Source: UBA8516 sp035457865 | GTDB taxonomy: Archaea; Thermoproteota; Nitrososphaeria; Nitrososphaerales; Nitrosopumilaceae | Assembly (NCBI GenBank): GCA_035457865.1 | Contig: DATIAR010000075.1 | Location: 1-26,000, forward strand | Length of the DNA: 26,000 nucleotides | Reading direction: 5' to 3' | Shown here: positions 15,785 to 23,499 of the stretch, piece by piece | Layout of the letters: each line of letters begins with the position of its first letter | Position numbering within the stretch: position 1 is the first letter of the stretch | Position numbers and translations under genes: made by a program | Notes under the pieces: model-generated | The model's database searches: none | Seen by the model: only the letters and a program-made list of their open reading frames with translations | Told to the model about the DNA's origin: nothing

Positions 15785-16927
15785 TTAATTGACATTCGCA
15801 ATTCCTTTGCATATCATATAAACAGCTGCATATTTTGGAACTGTTATTTTCTCTTTTTCATATGGACCATATTTTTTATTTTTAAGTTTAAAGGAAATTG
15901 GACAGTTTGCTATAACCTCAACTTTCTCATCATCGATAAGACATGCATCAGAAAATGGATCAAAATTTTCTAAATCCTTGCACATTATCTTTGAAAGACC
16001 GCTCTTACTGTTTAAAGATCCTCCCAGTCTAAATATTCGATGAATATCCATCGTCACCTTAGGATCGATCTTTATTCCTATTTTTGGTCTCAAATCATCA
16101 AGTTTTGCTTGAAATACTGAATATCCACCCGAAAGGACTTCTTGCACAATCTTTGCTCGTTTAGACTTAGAACCAAAGATCTCTGTTGCAACTCTGCCAC
16201 GCCAACCTCTTTCATTTACATCAGGAAGTGTAGATTTAGAATTATTTTGTTTGTTTATGCCAAGAGTTTCTGGTATTATTCCATTAAACATTATATAGTC
16301 CGCCAGATCTGCCCTTTCTCTTGAATCTAGAGTCTGATAATCAGAATTTACTACATATACATGGAATCCTTCATTTCCAGAAAAGTAAACTTGAATCTCT
16401 TCTTTCTGGATTCCAAAATCCGTGGTTAATATTTCAAGAAGTCTAACCACCTCTTTCTTTGATTCAGATATGCAATTTTTACATGTTACAGATATCGTCT
16501 CAAGTTTTGTAGATCCACACACCGAACAATTGATTCCTTGGTTTACAATATTTTCACAAGAGTTGCACTTGCAACAAATATGATTGGTTCTACAATCAAG
16601 CTTCAGATCTTTTGCATCAATATCAAAAATTAGATCAGCTCCTTTCCAATCCTTTTCTGACATGGGTAAATTTGGAAATGAATAGTACGCATTTGAGCAA
16701 TATACATCAGATGGAACCTGTGTCATTAGTAACAAATGTAGTTCTTTATCGTCTTTTATCGAAAGATGTCTTGTCATTCCCTCATTGAATTTTTGGTAAC
16801 CAAATTCCCGCTCTGACGTTCTTGTAGGAACATGAATAAGTTCAAAATGTCTGAAATAATACTCTTTAAAGGCATCATTTACAAGTTTCAAATTTTTTTC
16901 AAGCATTTGCAGTCCTCTTTTTTCCAA
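15785..16927 (-). CDS. priS: DNA primase small (catalytic) subunit
   Basis: The catalytic subunit of the archaeal/eukaryotic-type primase makes RNA primers for replication. The 380-residue protein has the N-terminal EYYFRHF, the metal-binding DxD in ADLIFDIDAKDL, and a cysteine-rich zinc region just after it (CCKCNSC, CSVC, CKNC). The nucleotide-binding FSGNEGFHVYV motif and the downstream DPKVTMDIHRIFRLGGSLNSKSGL complete the active site. The ATG lies inside the 3' end of priL, a 29-base overlap, so the two subunits are made from one message. Confidence 0.95.
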   Translation of the reverse strand: MEKRGLQMLEKNLKLVNDAFKEYYFRHFELIHVPTRTSEREFGYQKFNEGMTRHLSIKDDKELHLLLMTQVPSDVYCSNAYYSFPNLPMSEKDWKGADLIFDIDAKDLKLDCRTNHICCKCNSCENIVNQGINCSVCGSTKLETISVTCKNCISESKKEVVRLLEILTTDFGIQKEEIQVYFSGNEGFHVYVVNSDYQTLDSRERADLADYIMFNGIIPETLGINKQNNSKSTLPDVNERGWRGRVATEIFGSKSKRAKIVQEVLSGGYSVFQAKLDDLRPKIGIKIDPKVTMDIHRIFRLGGSLNSKSGLSKIMCKDLENFDPFSDACLIDDEKVEVIANCPISFKLKNKKYGPYEKEKITVPKYAAVYMICKGIANVN

Positions 16928-17915
16928 ACTGAATGGGGTTTATGATTCCATTGCATTCGGGGATTTCAAAACAAAGATTTTCACTTCTTAGCTTGTCACA
17001 CGAAGGACAAGAATATTTTGTTCCTTTACCAGAAGAGCCTGCAATATGCTCAAGCTGATATCTTGTAACACGTTCGTTATAGTCGGGTGCATTCTTAAAC
17101 AAGGGAACAATCTGATCTGTAGTTTGACCTTTTGATAATAGGTATGTAGCAAGCATAAATCTTCCAGAATGCGGCAAATTTTCTCCTCTGTCAAGGACTT
17201 CAATAGCATGTTTGATACACGGTGGATAATCAGACGAAACTGTAACATATTCTGAAAATTTTTTTGCAAGTAAGGATAGGTCAGATACACGTTCCCTGAA
17301 TGTTTCTGGAATAGATGGAATATTAACTGCCTGAATTTTTGAATTTATGTATCCATCTAATTCTTTTCGTATGAGTCTAACGGTTTCATGTGCAGTCAAA
17401 AACACAAATCCGCCTTCTACTCTCCTGTTTATCAGCTTCCACTCTTTCTCATGAAATTGTACTGCACGTTTTAGATAATCCGGCACACTGATAACAAAAT
17501 ACTCCTCCTTTGTCATCACTTTTACTGAAAAAAGATCTTGCATTATTTTTAATGGTAATTCTAATTTTGTTTCATTTTTCTTATTAAGAAGATCTTGTTG
17601 TAAGTATCTTTCAGCTCTCCTTGCCTCCGAAAGGGAAAATCTTTTGATTAAAGTTGGTATGCCTGCTGACTTTAACAGAACTATTGCAATTACAAAAGAA
17701 AGAATCTCAGAATCCATATTTTCAAAATCTTCAATGGTTGAACCATAGATTTGTCCTGTTGTAGCAACCACAATTCTTCCATAGGCTTTTTCCACTATTG
17801 GTTTCCAATCTGGATGACCAAGTTGTTCCAAATTGAATTCCTTATCACGTAGATATTCGCCTGTTTCCGCTAGAAAGGGATACTTTACCAAATCTCTGAT
17901 ACCCAGTTGTATCAT
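16899..17915 (-). CDS. priL: DNA primase large subunit
   Basis: The regulatory Fe-S subunit of the primase. The C-terminal domain carries the four cluster cysteines: in PPCIKHAIEVL, in YSCPSCDKL, in ENLCF and in the PECNG end region, of which four serve as ligands. It also has the conserved HSGRFMLATYLLSKG. The N-terminal ILGIRDL/AKYPFL-type opening is seen as LGIRDLVKYPFLAETGEYL. The frame can be extended to TTG 17981, but the extra 22 residues look non-homologous. The ATG at 17915 has a TATA-like box centred about 26 bases upstream, so I choose it. It is divergent from the UPF0182 gene. Confidence 0.92.
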   Translation of the reverse strand: MIQLGIRDLVKYPFLAETGEYLRDKEFNLEQLGHPDWKPIVEKAYGRIVVATTGQIYGSTIEDFENMDSEILSFVIAIVLLKSAGIPTLIKRFSLSEARRAERYLQQDLLNKKNETKLELPLKIMQDLFSVKVMTKEEYFVISVPDYLKRAVQFHEKEWKLINRRVEGGFVFLTAHETVRLIRKELDGYINSKIQAVNIPSIPETFRERVSDLSLLAKKFSEYVTVSSDYPPCIKHAIEVLDRGENLPHSGRFMLATYLLSKGQTTDQIVPLFKNAPDYNERVTRYQLEHIAGSSGKGTKYSCPSCDKLRSENLCFEIPECNGIINPIQFGKKRTANA

Positions 17916-17935
17916 GGTATCTTTTGTCCTTTTGA

Positions 17936-17948
17936 CCTTAAATGTATA
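17936..17948 (-). promoter_or_regulatory. TATA-like box for the priL-priS operon
   Basis: TATACATTTAAG on the minus strand is centred about 26-27 bases before the ATG at 17915, supporting the short form of PriL. Confidence 0.5.
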
Positions 17949-17992
17949 CGGACCTTTTGGTAAGACATTAATTTGACACAAATGAAGCTAGC

Positions 17993-20842
17993 GTGATTTT
18001 GTATAGCTCATCTACCGAAGACAATCCCCAATCGCCTGATGCTGGAAGGTATGTTCGTTTAGGGCTTGCTGCGCTTATAGCCATAGTAATCTTTGTTGTA
18101 GTTGGTAACCAGGCAGTAGTCTTATTCATGAATGTAAATGAGTTTAATGATCTCTTTACAAAACCTTTGTTCTATTCCATTATTTCTGCTCTGATCCTAG
18201 CATCAGTCACATTAATTAGAGTCAACATAAAAAATCGCTCCTCGATAGCATGGTATGCAATCCATACCGCAATAAATTTTCTAAAAAAAGGAGAAAGTAG
18301 TTCAATATCATCTAACGTTCCAAGTTTTCAAGGCTACAAATTAAGCATTCCAAATTTTGTGATCTGGCAAATAACAAAGGTACTACTATTTGGTGCACTT
18401 TTTAGCAATCTCATGTTTGGTTTTGCAATACAATATTTGTTAGAAGGAAATGATCTTGGTGTAGAAAGTATATGGGGATTATTTTCACTTTCCTTTACTA
18501 CCCCTCCAACAGATCCCTCGTATGCTACAGATCGAATTGCTCCAATGATTCCAGCTTTAACAATTTTAGTTCCGCCAATACTTGCAGCAATAGGTGTTCG
18601 TCTAGTATTGTATGTTGGATTACATTCTATCATTAAAGTGGTTACAAACTACCTACAAGATGCATCAAAGGGCAAACCAAGATTCCTGGATTACATTGGC
18701 ACAATTGAGGGAATAATTGGAATAGGAATACTGTGGGCTGGCATTAACATGTTTTTCACAGACCAAATAGATTACAACACAAGATATGCAATTGGCGGAA
18801 CACTTGCAGTAGGATTTAGTCTTATTGCATTTTATTTTGTTGACAAGTATCGATCAAGAGTAATAATTCAACCATCAAAACGAGATATCTACATACGTGT
18901 TTTGGCAATACTTGCTATTGCAGTAATCACAGGTTCTATAATGGCTGTTAACAACAGCATTGCTGATGCAAGAAAGATTGAATATCTTGGCCCTTACAAA
19001 GCTCAACAGATAGGCATAAACCAATACCTTGGTCAGCTAGATCAAATTAAGAGAAATACGCATGAAGTAAAACTAGAATCTGTTCCTCCAAGCAACATCA
19101 AAAATTATATGCTACAAAATGGGGAAACCCTTAACAAAGTAAGAGTTTGGGACTGGGATGCAGCATTTGCAAAACTAAAACCAGAGATTGGTCTAATACC
19201 ATATGTTGACTTTGAAGATAATGATATCCTGAGATTTAATGATAAGATCTACTGGACAGCATCAATGAAGCCTGTTCTCCCACCGTCTGTAAGCCTAGAA
19301 AACAGATGGTATAATGAGCATCTTGTATATACACATGTTCCAAACGGATTCCTTACCCTAGAGGCAAGTAATGGGACAATAATTGATAGTAGTACACTCT
19401 TCAAACAAAGATCTATCTACTATGGAGAAGGAGGGCTCTTCCAAGAAACATGGTCTGCTTATCCAACAAACAGGGGGGACGCCTCTGCTGAACTAAACAA
19501 TGCGTTATACAAGGGAGAAGGAGGTCTAGATGTAGCACCACCACTAAGCCAAATCTTTGAACCAAACTTTTTACTTTCTTATCCGACAGAACCCATCCAC
19601 ATTATGAGATTCAGAGATATTCATGACAGAATGCAAATACTATATCCATATTTCCAATATGATCTTTTTGGACAAGAAGTTGATGCATTGCCTATCACTG
19701 ATGGTCAAAAAACTTACTGGCTCATTCCTTTGATAGTTGGATTTGAAACACATAACATTCCTTGGACTGTAAGTAATCCATACCTCAGACTCGTTGGATA
19801 TGCGTTAGTTGATGTGTATGATGGTAATATATCTCTGATAAAAACAGGAGACGACTTTTTTACAAACATGTTTGTAAGTCAATACAAAGATAAATTTATT
19901 GAAACTCCCGCATGGCTTGAAAAACAAATACGATATCCTGAGGAACTATTCAACTGGAAAGTTGAGATGTATAACATATATCATGTTACAGACATTCCTA
20001 CTTTCATACAAGCAAAGGAATTCTATGAAGTCCCGCAAGGATTGGGTGCATATTATATACAAGCAAAACCACCAGGATTTGATACAAGCACATACGTTGG
20101 GCTGCTTTCTCTTGAATTACGTGGTTCAGAGGGACGAAACCTAGCAGGATTTATGGTAGTAGAAAATGATCTGAAAAACCTAGGAAATATGCAATTTTAT
20201 GAAGTACCACTAGATTCTGAAACCAAACTTTTAGGTCCTACTGCAGTACGCGAGGCATTGGATAGAGATCCTGACTTTGCCCAGCTAAAGACTTTGTTAA
20301 GGAATCCAAGAATCGGAGACAACATTCTATATAGAATCGGTGATCACGATGTTTACTTCATCCCGGTATATACTGCAGGTTCTGGTGGAGTTGTTACTCA
20401 ACTTGGAACAATTGCAGCTGTTGGTGCTGCATTTGATGGCGAGTATTACGTTGGAATGGGAAACACTCCTCAACAAGCTTTTGAAGCATATCTTGCCAAA
20501 CTCTCTGGAGTTGCACCATCTACTAGCGGAGGCTATGTGGAACTTGACAGAGATTCGCGTATATCGACCCTAAAATCATTATTTGAGGAACAAAATCTCA
20601 AAATTATCAGTCCTACATCAGTACAAATCCCACTATCATTTGAAGAAGGAAAAATTTCTTTCTTCCAAGAATCTGATCTTGATGAAACCAAAAAACTAGT
20701 TTCAAACTTCATACAGAGTTTTGTAAAACCAAGAAGTGATAGAGTAATTGTTTGGGAGAAAGACAACACTATTAATTTTGGTTCTATTGTGATCATAGAA
20801 AATGTACCAGAATTGCATTACATCTCAATCGAAGTTGGATAA
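17993..20842 (+). CDS. UPF0182 family integral membrane protein
   Basis: This 949-residue protein matches the UPF0182 (COG1615) family, whose function is unknown. About seven hydrophobic helices are seen near residues 23-45, 58-76, 123-150, 185-212, 236-256, 264-284 and 300-320. A soluble region of about 620 residues follows, with family-type segments such as RVWDWDAAFAKLKPEIGLIPYVDFEDNDI, quoted here only by its first part RVWDWDA. The soluble part is probably outside the cell (inference). The GTG at 17993 follows an AT-rich element (ACATTAATTTG, 17965-17975) and is the only reasonable start. The gene stands alone. Confidence 0.88.
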   Translation: MILYSSSTEDNPQSPDAGRYVRLGLAALIAIVIFVVVGNQAVVLFMNVNEFNDLFTKPLFYSIISALILASVTLIRVNIKNRSSIAWYAIHTAINFLKKGESSSISSNVPSFQGYKLSIPNFVIWQITKVLLFGALFSNLMFGFAIQYLLEGNDLGVESIWGLFSLSFTTPPTDPSYATDRIAPMIPALTILVPPILAAIGVRLVLYVGLHSIIKVVTNYLQDASKGKPRFLDYIGTIEGIIGIGILWAGINMFFTDQIDYNTRYAIGGTLAVGFSLIAFYFVDKYRSRVIIQPSKRDIYIRVLAILAIAVITGSIMAVNNSIADARKIEYLGPYKAQQIGINQYLGQLDQIKRNTHEVKLESVPPSNIKNYMLQNGETLNKVRVWDWDAAFAKLKPEIGLIPYVDFEDNDILRFNDKIYWTASMKPVLPPSVSLENRWYNEHLVYTHVPNGFLTLEASNGTIIDSSTLFKQRSIYYGEGGLFQETWSAYPTNRGDASAELNNALYKGEGGLDVAPPLSQIFEPNFLLSYPTEPIHIMRFRDIHDRMQILYPYFQYDLFGQEVDALPITDGQKTYWLIPLIVGFETHNIPWTVSNPYLRLVGYALVDVYDGNISLIKTGDDFFTNMFVSQYKDKFIETPAWLEKQIRYPEELFNWKVEMYNIYHVTDIPTFIQAKEFYEVPQGLGAYYIQAKPPGFDTSTYVGLLSLELRGSEGRNLAGFMVVENDLKNLGNMQFYEVPLDSETKLLGPTAVREALDRDPDFAQLKTLLRNPRIGDNILYRIGDHDVYFIPVYTAGSGGVVTQLGTIAAVGAAFDGEYYVGMGNTPQQAFEAYLAKLSGVAPSTSGGYVELDRDSRISTLKSLFEEQNLKIISPTSVQIPLSFEEGKISFFQESDLDETKKLVSNFIQSFVKPRSDRVIVWEKDNTINFGSIVIIENVPELHYISIEVG

Positions 20843-20856
20843 TTTCACTTGTGAAA
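20843..20856. repeat. Inverted repeat directly after the UPF0182 stop
   Basis: TTTCAC-TT-GTGAAA is a perfect six-base inverted repeat with a two-base centre, immediately after the stop codon. It could be a binding site or a weak hairpin followed by A residues. It is too short to interpret further. Confidence 0.3.
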
Positions 20857-20993
20857 AAAGTCATACAGAAGCTAATTATATTTATTTCACTAGAAAATTA
20901 AGTGACCGTGACATACCAAACTTTCATTTTAAACTATTGTCTACAGAACAAACTATGGAATAGATCAATATACAGCACAAACTATACCAAAAC

Positions 20994-21536
20994 ATGCTTT
21001 TAGTTGTAGATAACGGATCTGTCTATACAAAATCGTTACTAGATTTTTTAATTGAAAAAAGAATACATCATGAAACCATTACTTTTGATAAAATAATTTT
21101 ATCTGAACTCTCAAAATATTCATCAGTAATTCTCTCTGGTAGACGAACAAACAATCCACTAATGAATGCAATTAACTCAAAAATAATCAAATATGTTGTT
21201 ACTGAAAAGAAACCGCTTCTTGGAATATGTTATGGGGCGGAAATTCTTGCACTGACGCTTGGTGGTACGCTAAAGAGAATGAATCAGATACATAAGGGAA
21301 ATCAGGAAATCGAAATAATAAAAACAAATCCTCTCTGTAACGGGAAAATCACTGTATTTGAAAGCCATTCGTATTTGATATCAAAGATAGATACTTCTTT
21401 CACCCAGATTGCCAAATCTAATGTTTGTGATTTTGAAATGATTCAATATAATAATTTGAATATCTTTGGTACACAATTTCATCCAGAGATGAGTAGTGAC
21501 GGAAAACGTCTCTTAGAAAAATTTGTCATAGTTTGA
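20994..21536 (+). CDS. Stand-alone class I glutamine amidotransferase, GMP synthase glutaminase-subunit-like
   Basis: The 180-residue protein is a complete triad amidotransferase domain. The nucleophile is Cys79 in LLGICYGAE, with His163 and Glu165 in GTQFHPEMS. The start LLVVDNGSVYTKSLL and the ESHSYLI segment resemble the separate glutaminase subunit of archaeal GMP synthase. The usual SGGP loop is replaced by SGRRTNNP. No synthetase partner is adjacent, so the acceptor is unknown and GuaAa is only the nearest likeness. An ATATAC element centred about 24-25 bases before the ATG fits a leaderless promoter. Confidence 0.8.
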   Translation: MLLVVDNGSVYTKSLLDFLIEKRIHHETITFDKIILSELSKYSSVILSGRRTNNPLMNAINSKIIKYVVTEKKPLLGICYGAEILALTLGGTLKRMNQIHKGNQEIEIIKTNPLCNGKITVFESHSYLISKIDTSFTQIAKSNVCDFEMIQYNNLNIFGTQFHPEMSSDGKRLLEKFVIV

Positions 21537-21540
21537 TGGT

Positions 21541-21548
21541 TTTAATAT
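21541..21548 (+). promoter_or_regulatory. TATA-like box for the C39-like/TPR gene
   Basis: TTTAATAT, just past the amidotransferase stop, is centred about 26 bases before the TTG at 21571 and decides that start. Confidence 0.45.
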
Positions 21549-21570
21549 CTAGCCTTTAATATCATACATC

Positions 21571-22521
21571 TTGGAATCAGAACATATGCTTTTTCTACCA
21601 GTAGTAGAAGAAGATGAAGAAAACATTTGCCTACCACTTGTAATAACAGTTGTCTCCAAATACTGGGGGATTGATTTGCCATTATCAGAGGCAAAAGAAA
21701 TCTCCAAGAAATATCCAAACATGAAAGGAAGCATAATGATCGAAGGAATCGAGCTTGCAGAAAGACATGGTCTGACAAGTTTGATCCTAAATTCTTCCAT
21801 TAAAGAATTAAAAAAAATAATTGATACAGGAATTCCTCCAATTGTCATTCTTCCTGGTATACAAGATACAGTACAACATGCCTCTGTTATTTCTGGATAT
21901 GATGAAACAGAAAGAACAATAATTCATTATTTTCCCCAACCTGATACAGTAGGAGTTATTCCAGAAAAAAAATTTGATCACCAGTGGTCAGAAGACGGCA
22001 GATTAATGCTTCTTATAGCACCATCTGACATCCTTTCTAAAATACATCCTGAAAACATGAAAATGGAAAAATCGAATCGGCTTTGTTTTGTTTCTGAAAG
22101 GCTACGCTTACAGAAAAAACTCGGTGATGCAGTCAACGCATTAAAAAAAGCACTTGAGATAGATCAAACAAACTCAACGGCACTATGTCTTCTTGGTGGA
22201 ATGTTAAATGATCAAAACTCTCCAGAGTCAATAAAATACTATCAAAAAAGCATAGAATACAACAAGTCATGTTATCTTGCATATCGTGGTCTTGGCAACT
22301 ATTACCTAAAAATGAAAGATCATCTAAATGCAGAAAAATATTACACAAAAGCAATAGAAATAAACCCAAATCGGTTTGGTCCGATTTACAAAAATCGTGG
22401 CTTGGCAAGATTAGAACAAGACAAAAAAAATGAAGCAAAGGAAGATTTCACAACCTACTTGAATCAAATGCCTAATGCAGCAGACAAAAATAACATACTT
22501 GAAGCAATAAAAGAACTATAG
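21571..22521 (+). CDS. Peptidase C39-like domain fused to tetratricopeptide repeats
   Basis: The 316-residue protein has two parts. Residues 1-150 resemble a C39-like papain-fold domain: LFLPVVEEDEENICLPLVITVVSKYWG places Cys20 at the nucleophile position, and VQHASVISGYD places His103 with HYFPQPD after it. The usual glutamine of the oxyanion hole is not obvious (acidic residues instead). Residues from about 170 onward form TPR units, for example AYRGLGNYYLKMKDHLNAEKYYTKAIEINP, cited by its first part AYRGLGNYYL. There is no signal peptide, so it should be cytosolic. Whether the protease domain is active is unknown. Confidence 0.72.
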   Translation: MESEHMLFLPVVEEDEENICLPLVITVVSKYWGIDLPLSEAKEISKKYPNMKGSIMIEGIELAERHGLTSLILNSSIKELKKIIDTGIPPIVILPGIQDTVQHASVISGYDETERTIIHYFPQPDTVGVIPEKKFDHQWSEDGRLMLLIAPSDILSKIHPENMKMEKSNRLCFVSERLRLQKKLGDAVNALKKALEIDQTNSTALCLLGGMLNDQNSPESIKYYQKSIEYNKSCYLAYRGLGNYYLKMKDHLNAEKYYTKAIEINPNRFGPIYKNRGLARLEQDKKNEAKEDFTTYLNQMPNAADKNNILEAIKEL

Positions 22522-22522
22522 A

Positions 22523-22534
22523 TTTCTATAGAAA
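22523..22534. repeat. Perfect 12-base palindrome before the HIT gene
   Basis: TTTCTATAGAAA starts two bases after the TPR-gene stop and lies directly upstream of a TTTTACAATA box (22537-22546) that is about 25 bases before the HIT-gene ATG. The CTATAGA element also occurs once just upstream as a direct copy. It is a candidate regulator or BRE-region site. Confidence 0.3.
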
Positions 22535-22565
22535 GGTTTTACAATACTTTAATGAATGTTATTTC

Positions 22566-22979
22566 ATGAATTGTATTTTTTGTAACATAACAGAGGGAAA
22601 GATTGCTGCACGAAAAATAATGGAGACGGAAAAATCACTGGCTTTTTTGGATGCATTTCCTTTAACAAAAGGTCATACTCTAGTCATTCCAAAAAATCAT
22701 TATTCAAAGATTCAAGAAATGAGTAAAGCTGATAATGTAGATTTATTTGAATCAGTGAGAATTCTAACAAAGAAGATAGAAGGCCTATTTTCTGCTTCTC
22801 TCATTGCAATTCATAATGGGAAAGAAAGTGGGCAAGAGGTACCACATGTGCATGTACATATTATACCACGTACTGTTGATGACGGTGCTGGAGCAGTTCA
22901 TAGTATGTTTAGAAAAAGGCCACATTTCACAAATGATGAACTTGATCAAATCGCAGAAAAACTTCGTGATAAGAATTAA
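22566..22979 (+). CDS. HIT family nucleotide hydrolase/transferase
   Basis: A histidine-triad protein of the Hint/AP4A-hydrolase-like group, acting on nucleoside phosphoramidates or dinucleoside polyphosphates (known for the family; substrate here not deducible). The 137-residue protein has the N-terminal CIFC zinc-type pair in CIFCNITEGKI, the DAFPLTKGHTLVIPKNHY core and the catalytic triad HVHVHIIPR. The ATG at 22566 is supported by the promoter-like TTTTACAATA element about 25 bases upstream. It is convergent with the tRNA gene. Confidence 0.94.
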   Translation: MNCIFCNITEGKIAARKIMETEKSLAFLDAFPLTKGHTLVIPKNHYSKIQEMSKADNVDLFESVRILTKKIEGLFSASLIAIHNGKESGQEVPHVHVHIIPRTVDDGAGAVHSMFRKRPHFTNDELDQIAEKLRDKN

Positions 22980-23000
22980 AGCTTGATTTAGATAATTAAA

Positions 23001-23074
23001 TGCGGAGTGCGGGATTTGAACCCGCGACCTTCAGCTTGGGAAGCTGACGTCGTGCCGGGCTGGACTAACTCCGC
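23001..23074 (-). tRNA. tRNA-Gly (anticodon CCC)
   Basis: Read on the minus strand, the cloverleaf closes fully. The acceptor stem GCGGAGT pairs with ACTCCGC. A short D-stem (GTC/GAC) holds a loop with GG. The anticodon stem TCAGC/GCTGA encloses the loop TTCCCAA, giving anticodon CCC. The T-arm is GCGGG-TTCAAAT-CCCGC. The discriminator base is A (23001), and CCA is not encoded (the next base is T). There is no intron. It reads glycine GGG codons. Its TATA box lies about 27 bases upstream. Confidence 0.95.
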
Positions 23075-23096
23075 TTAATCCAACTTTGGATCTAAC

Positions 23097-23105
23097 AATA
23101 TATAG
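23097..23105. promoter_or_regulatory. Single TATA box shared by tRNA-Gly and a zinc-ribbon gene
   Basis: AATATATAG has the self-complementary core TATATA (23099-23104). Its centre is about 27 bases from the tRNA 5' end on the minus strand and about 25 bases from the ATG at 23126 on the plus strand. No second TATA-like element lies in the 51-base gap. Confidence 0.5.
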
Positions 23106-23125
23106 TCTAATTACTAAAAGAATAC

Positions 23126-23299
23126 ATGGATGCAAAATGTCCACAATGTGAAAAAATTGCAACACTTGATAATGATGTTACAAATGTTAAATGTGCTTAC
23201 TGTGGATTTGAAGCAAAATATGATGATTATCTAGAAATCATGAAAGAGAAAGTTGGCGAGTTAGTAGCAAATTTCAATCCTGACAGATCCGGATTTTAA
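23126..23299 (+). CDS. Small zinc-ribbon protein, 57 residues
   Basis: A short intact frame starts at ATG 23126: MDAKCPQCEKIATLD, then VKCAYCGFEAKY. The CPxC and CxxCG pairs (Cys5, Cys8, Cys23, Cys26) form one zinc ribbon. A helical, acidic C-terminal tail follows (LEIMKEKVGELVANF). The function is unknown; such archaeal mini zinc fingers often bind nucleic acid or proteins. Its ATG is at the leaderless distance from a TATA box that also fits the divergent tRNA gene. The codon pattern and motif spacing make a chance frame unlikely. Confidence 0.75.
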   Translation: MDAKCPQCEKIATLDNDVTNVKCAYCGFEAKYDDYLEIMKEKVGELVANFNPDRSGF

Positions 23300-23300
23300 A

Positions 23301-23420
23301 TTACCAAAAACTTCCTTTGTCTGAACAATCAAGATGTGAACCGCAATTTGTACAGATCATGTGACATGCTTGCATTGAGATCATCGGCTTTTCGCATTTG
23401 GGACACTTGATCTCTTCCAT
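23301..23420 (-). CDS. Very small zinc-ribbon protein, 39 residues
   Basis: The minus-strand frame from ATG 23420 encodes MEEIKCPKCEKPM, then QACHMICTNCGSHLDCSDKGSFW. It has six cysteines in 39 residues: a CPxC pair (6, 9), Cys19, a CxxCG pair (23, 26) and Cys32. It ends one base after the convergent 57-residue zinc-ribbon gene. A TATA box on the minus strand, TTTTAAAATA (23441-23450), is centred about 26 bases before the ATG, which supports expression. The function is unknown. Confidence 0.72.
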   Translation of the reverse strand: MEEIKCPKCEKPMISMQACHMICTNCGSHLDCSDKGSFW

Positions 23421-23440
23421 GATTTTATTTTGCGAGTAAT

Positions 23441-23450
23441 TATTTTAAAA
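23441..23450 (-). promoter_or_regulatory. TATA-like box for the 39-residue zinc-ribbon gene
   Basis: TTTTAAAATA on the minus strand is centred about 25-26 bases before the ATG at 23420. Confidence 0.45.
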
Positions 23451-23499
23451 GATTTAGGTACAAAGATTAATTAATAGTCTTAAGACTTTTTCAAAATGC

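Noticed and set aside
20902..21006. A 34-codon frame from GTG 20902 with an AT-rich box (AATTATATTTATT) upstream
   Set aside because: It runs into the amidotransferase start in another frame, has no motif, and the spacing is only roughly right. The AT box may be chance in an AT-rich gap.
13383..23074. glyS and tRNA-Gly in the same window as a functional unit
   Set aside because: They are about 8 kb apart with many unrelated genes between, so the co-occurrence is probably chance.
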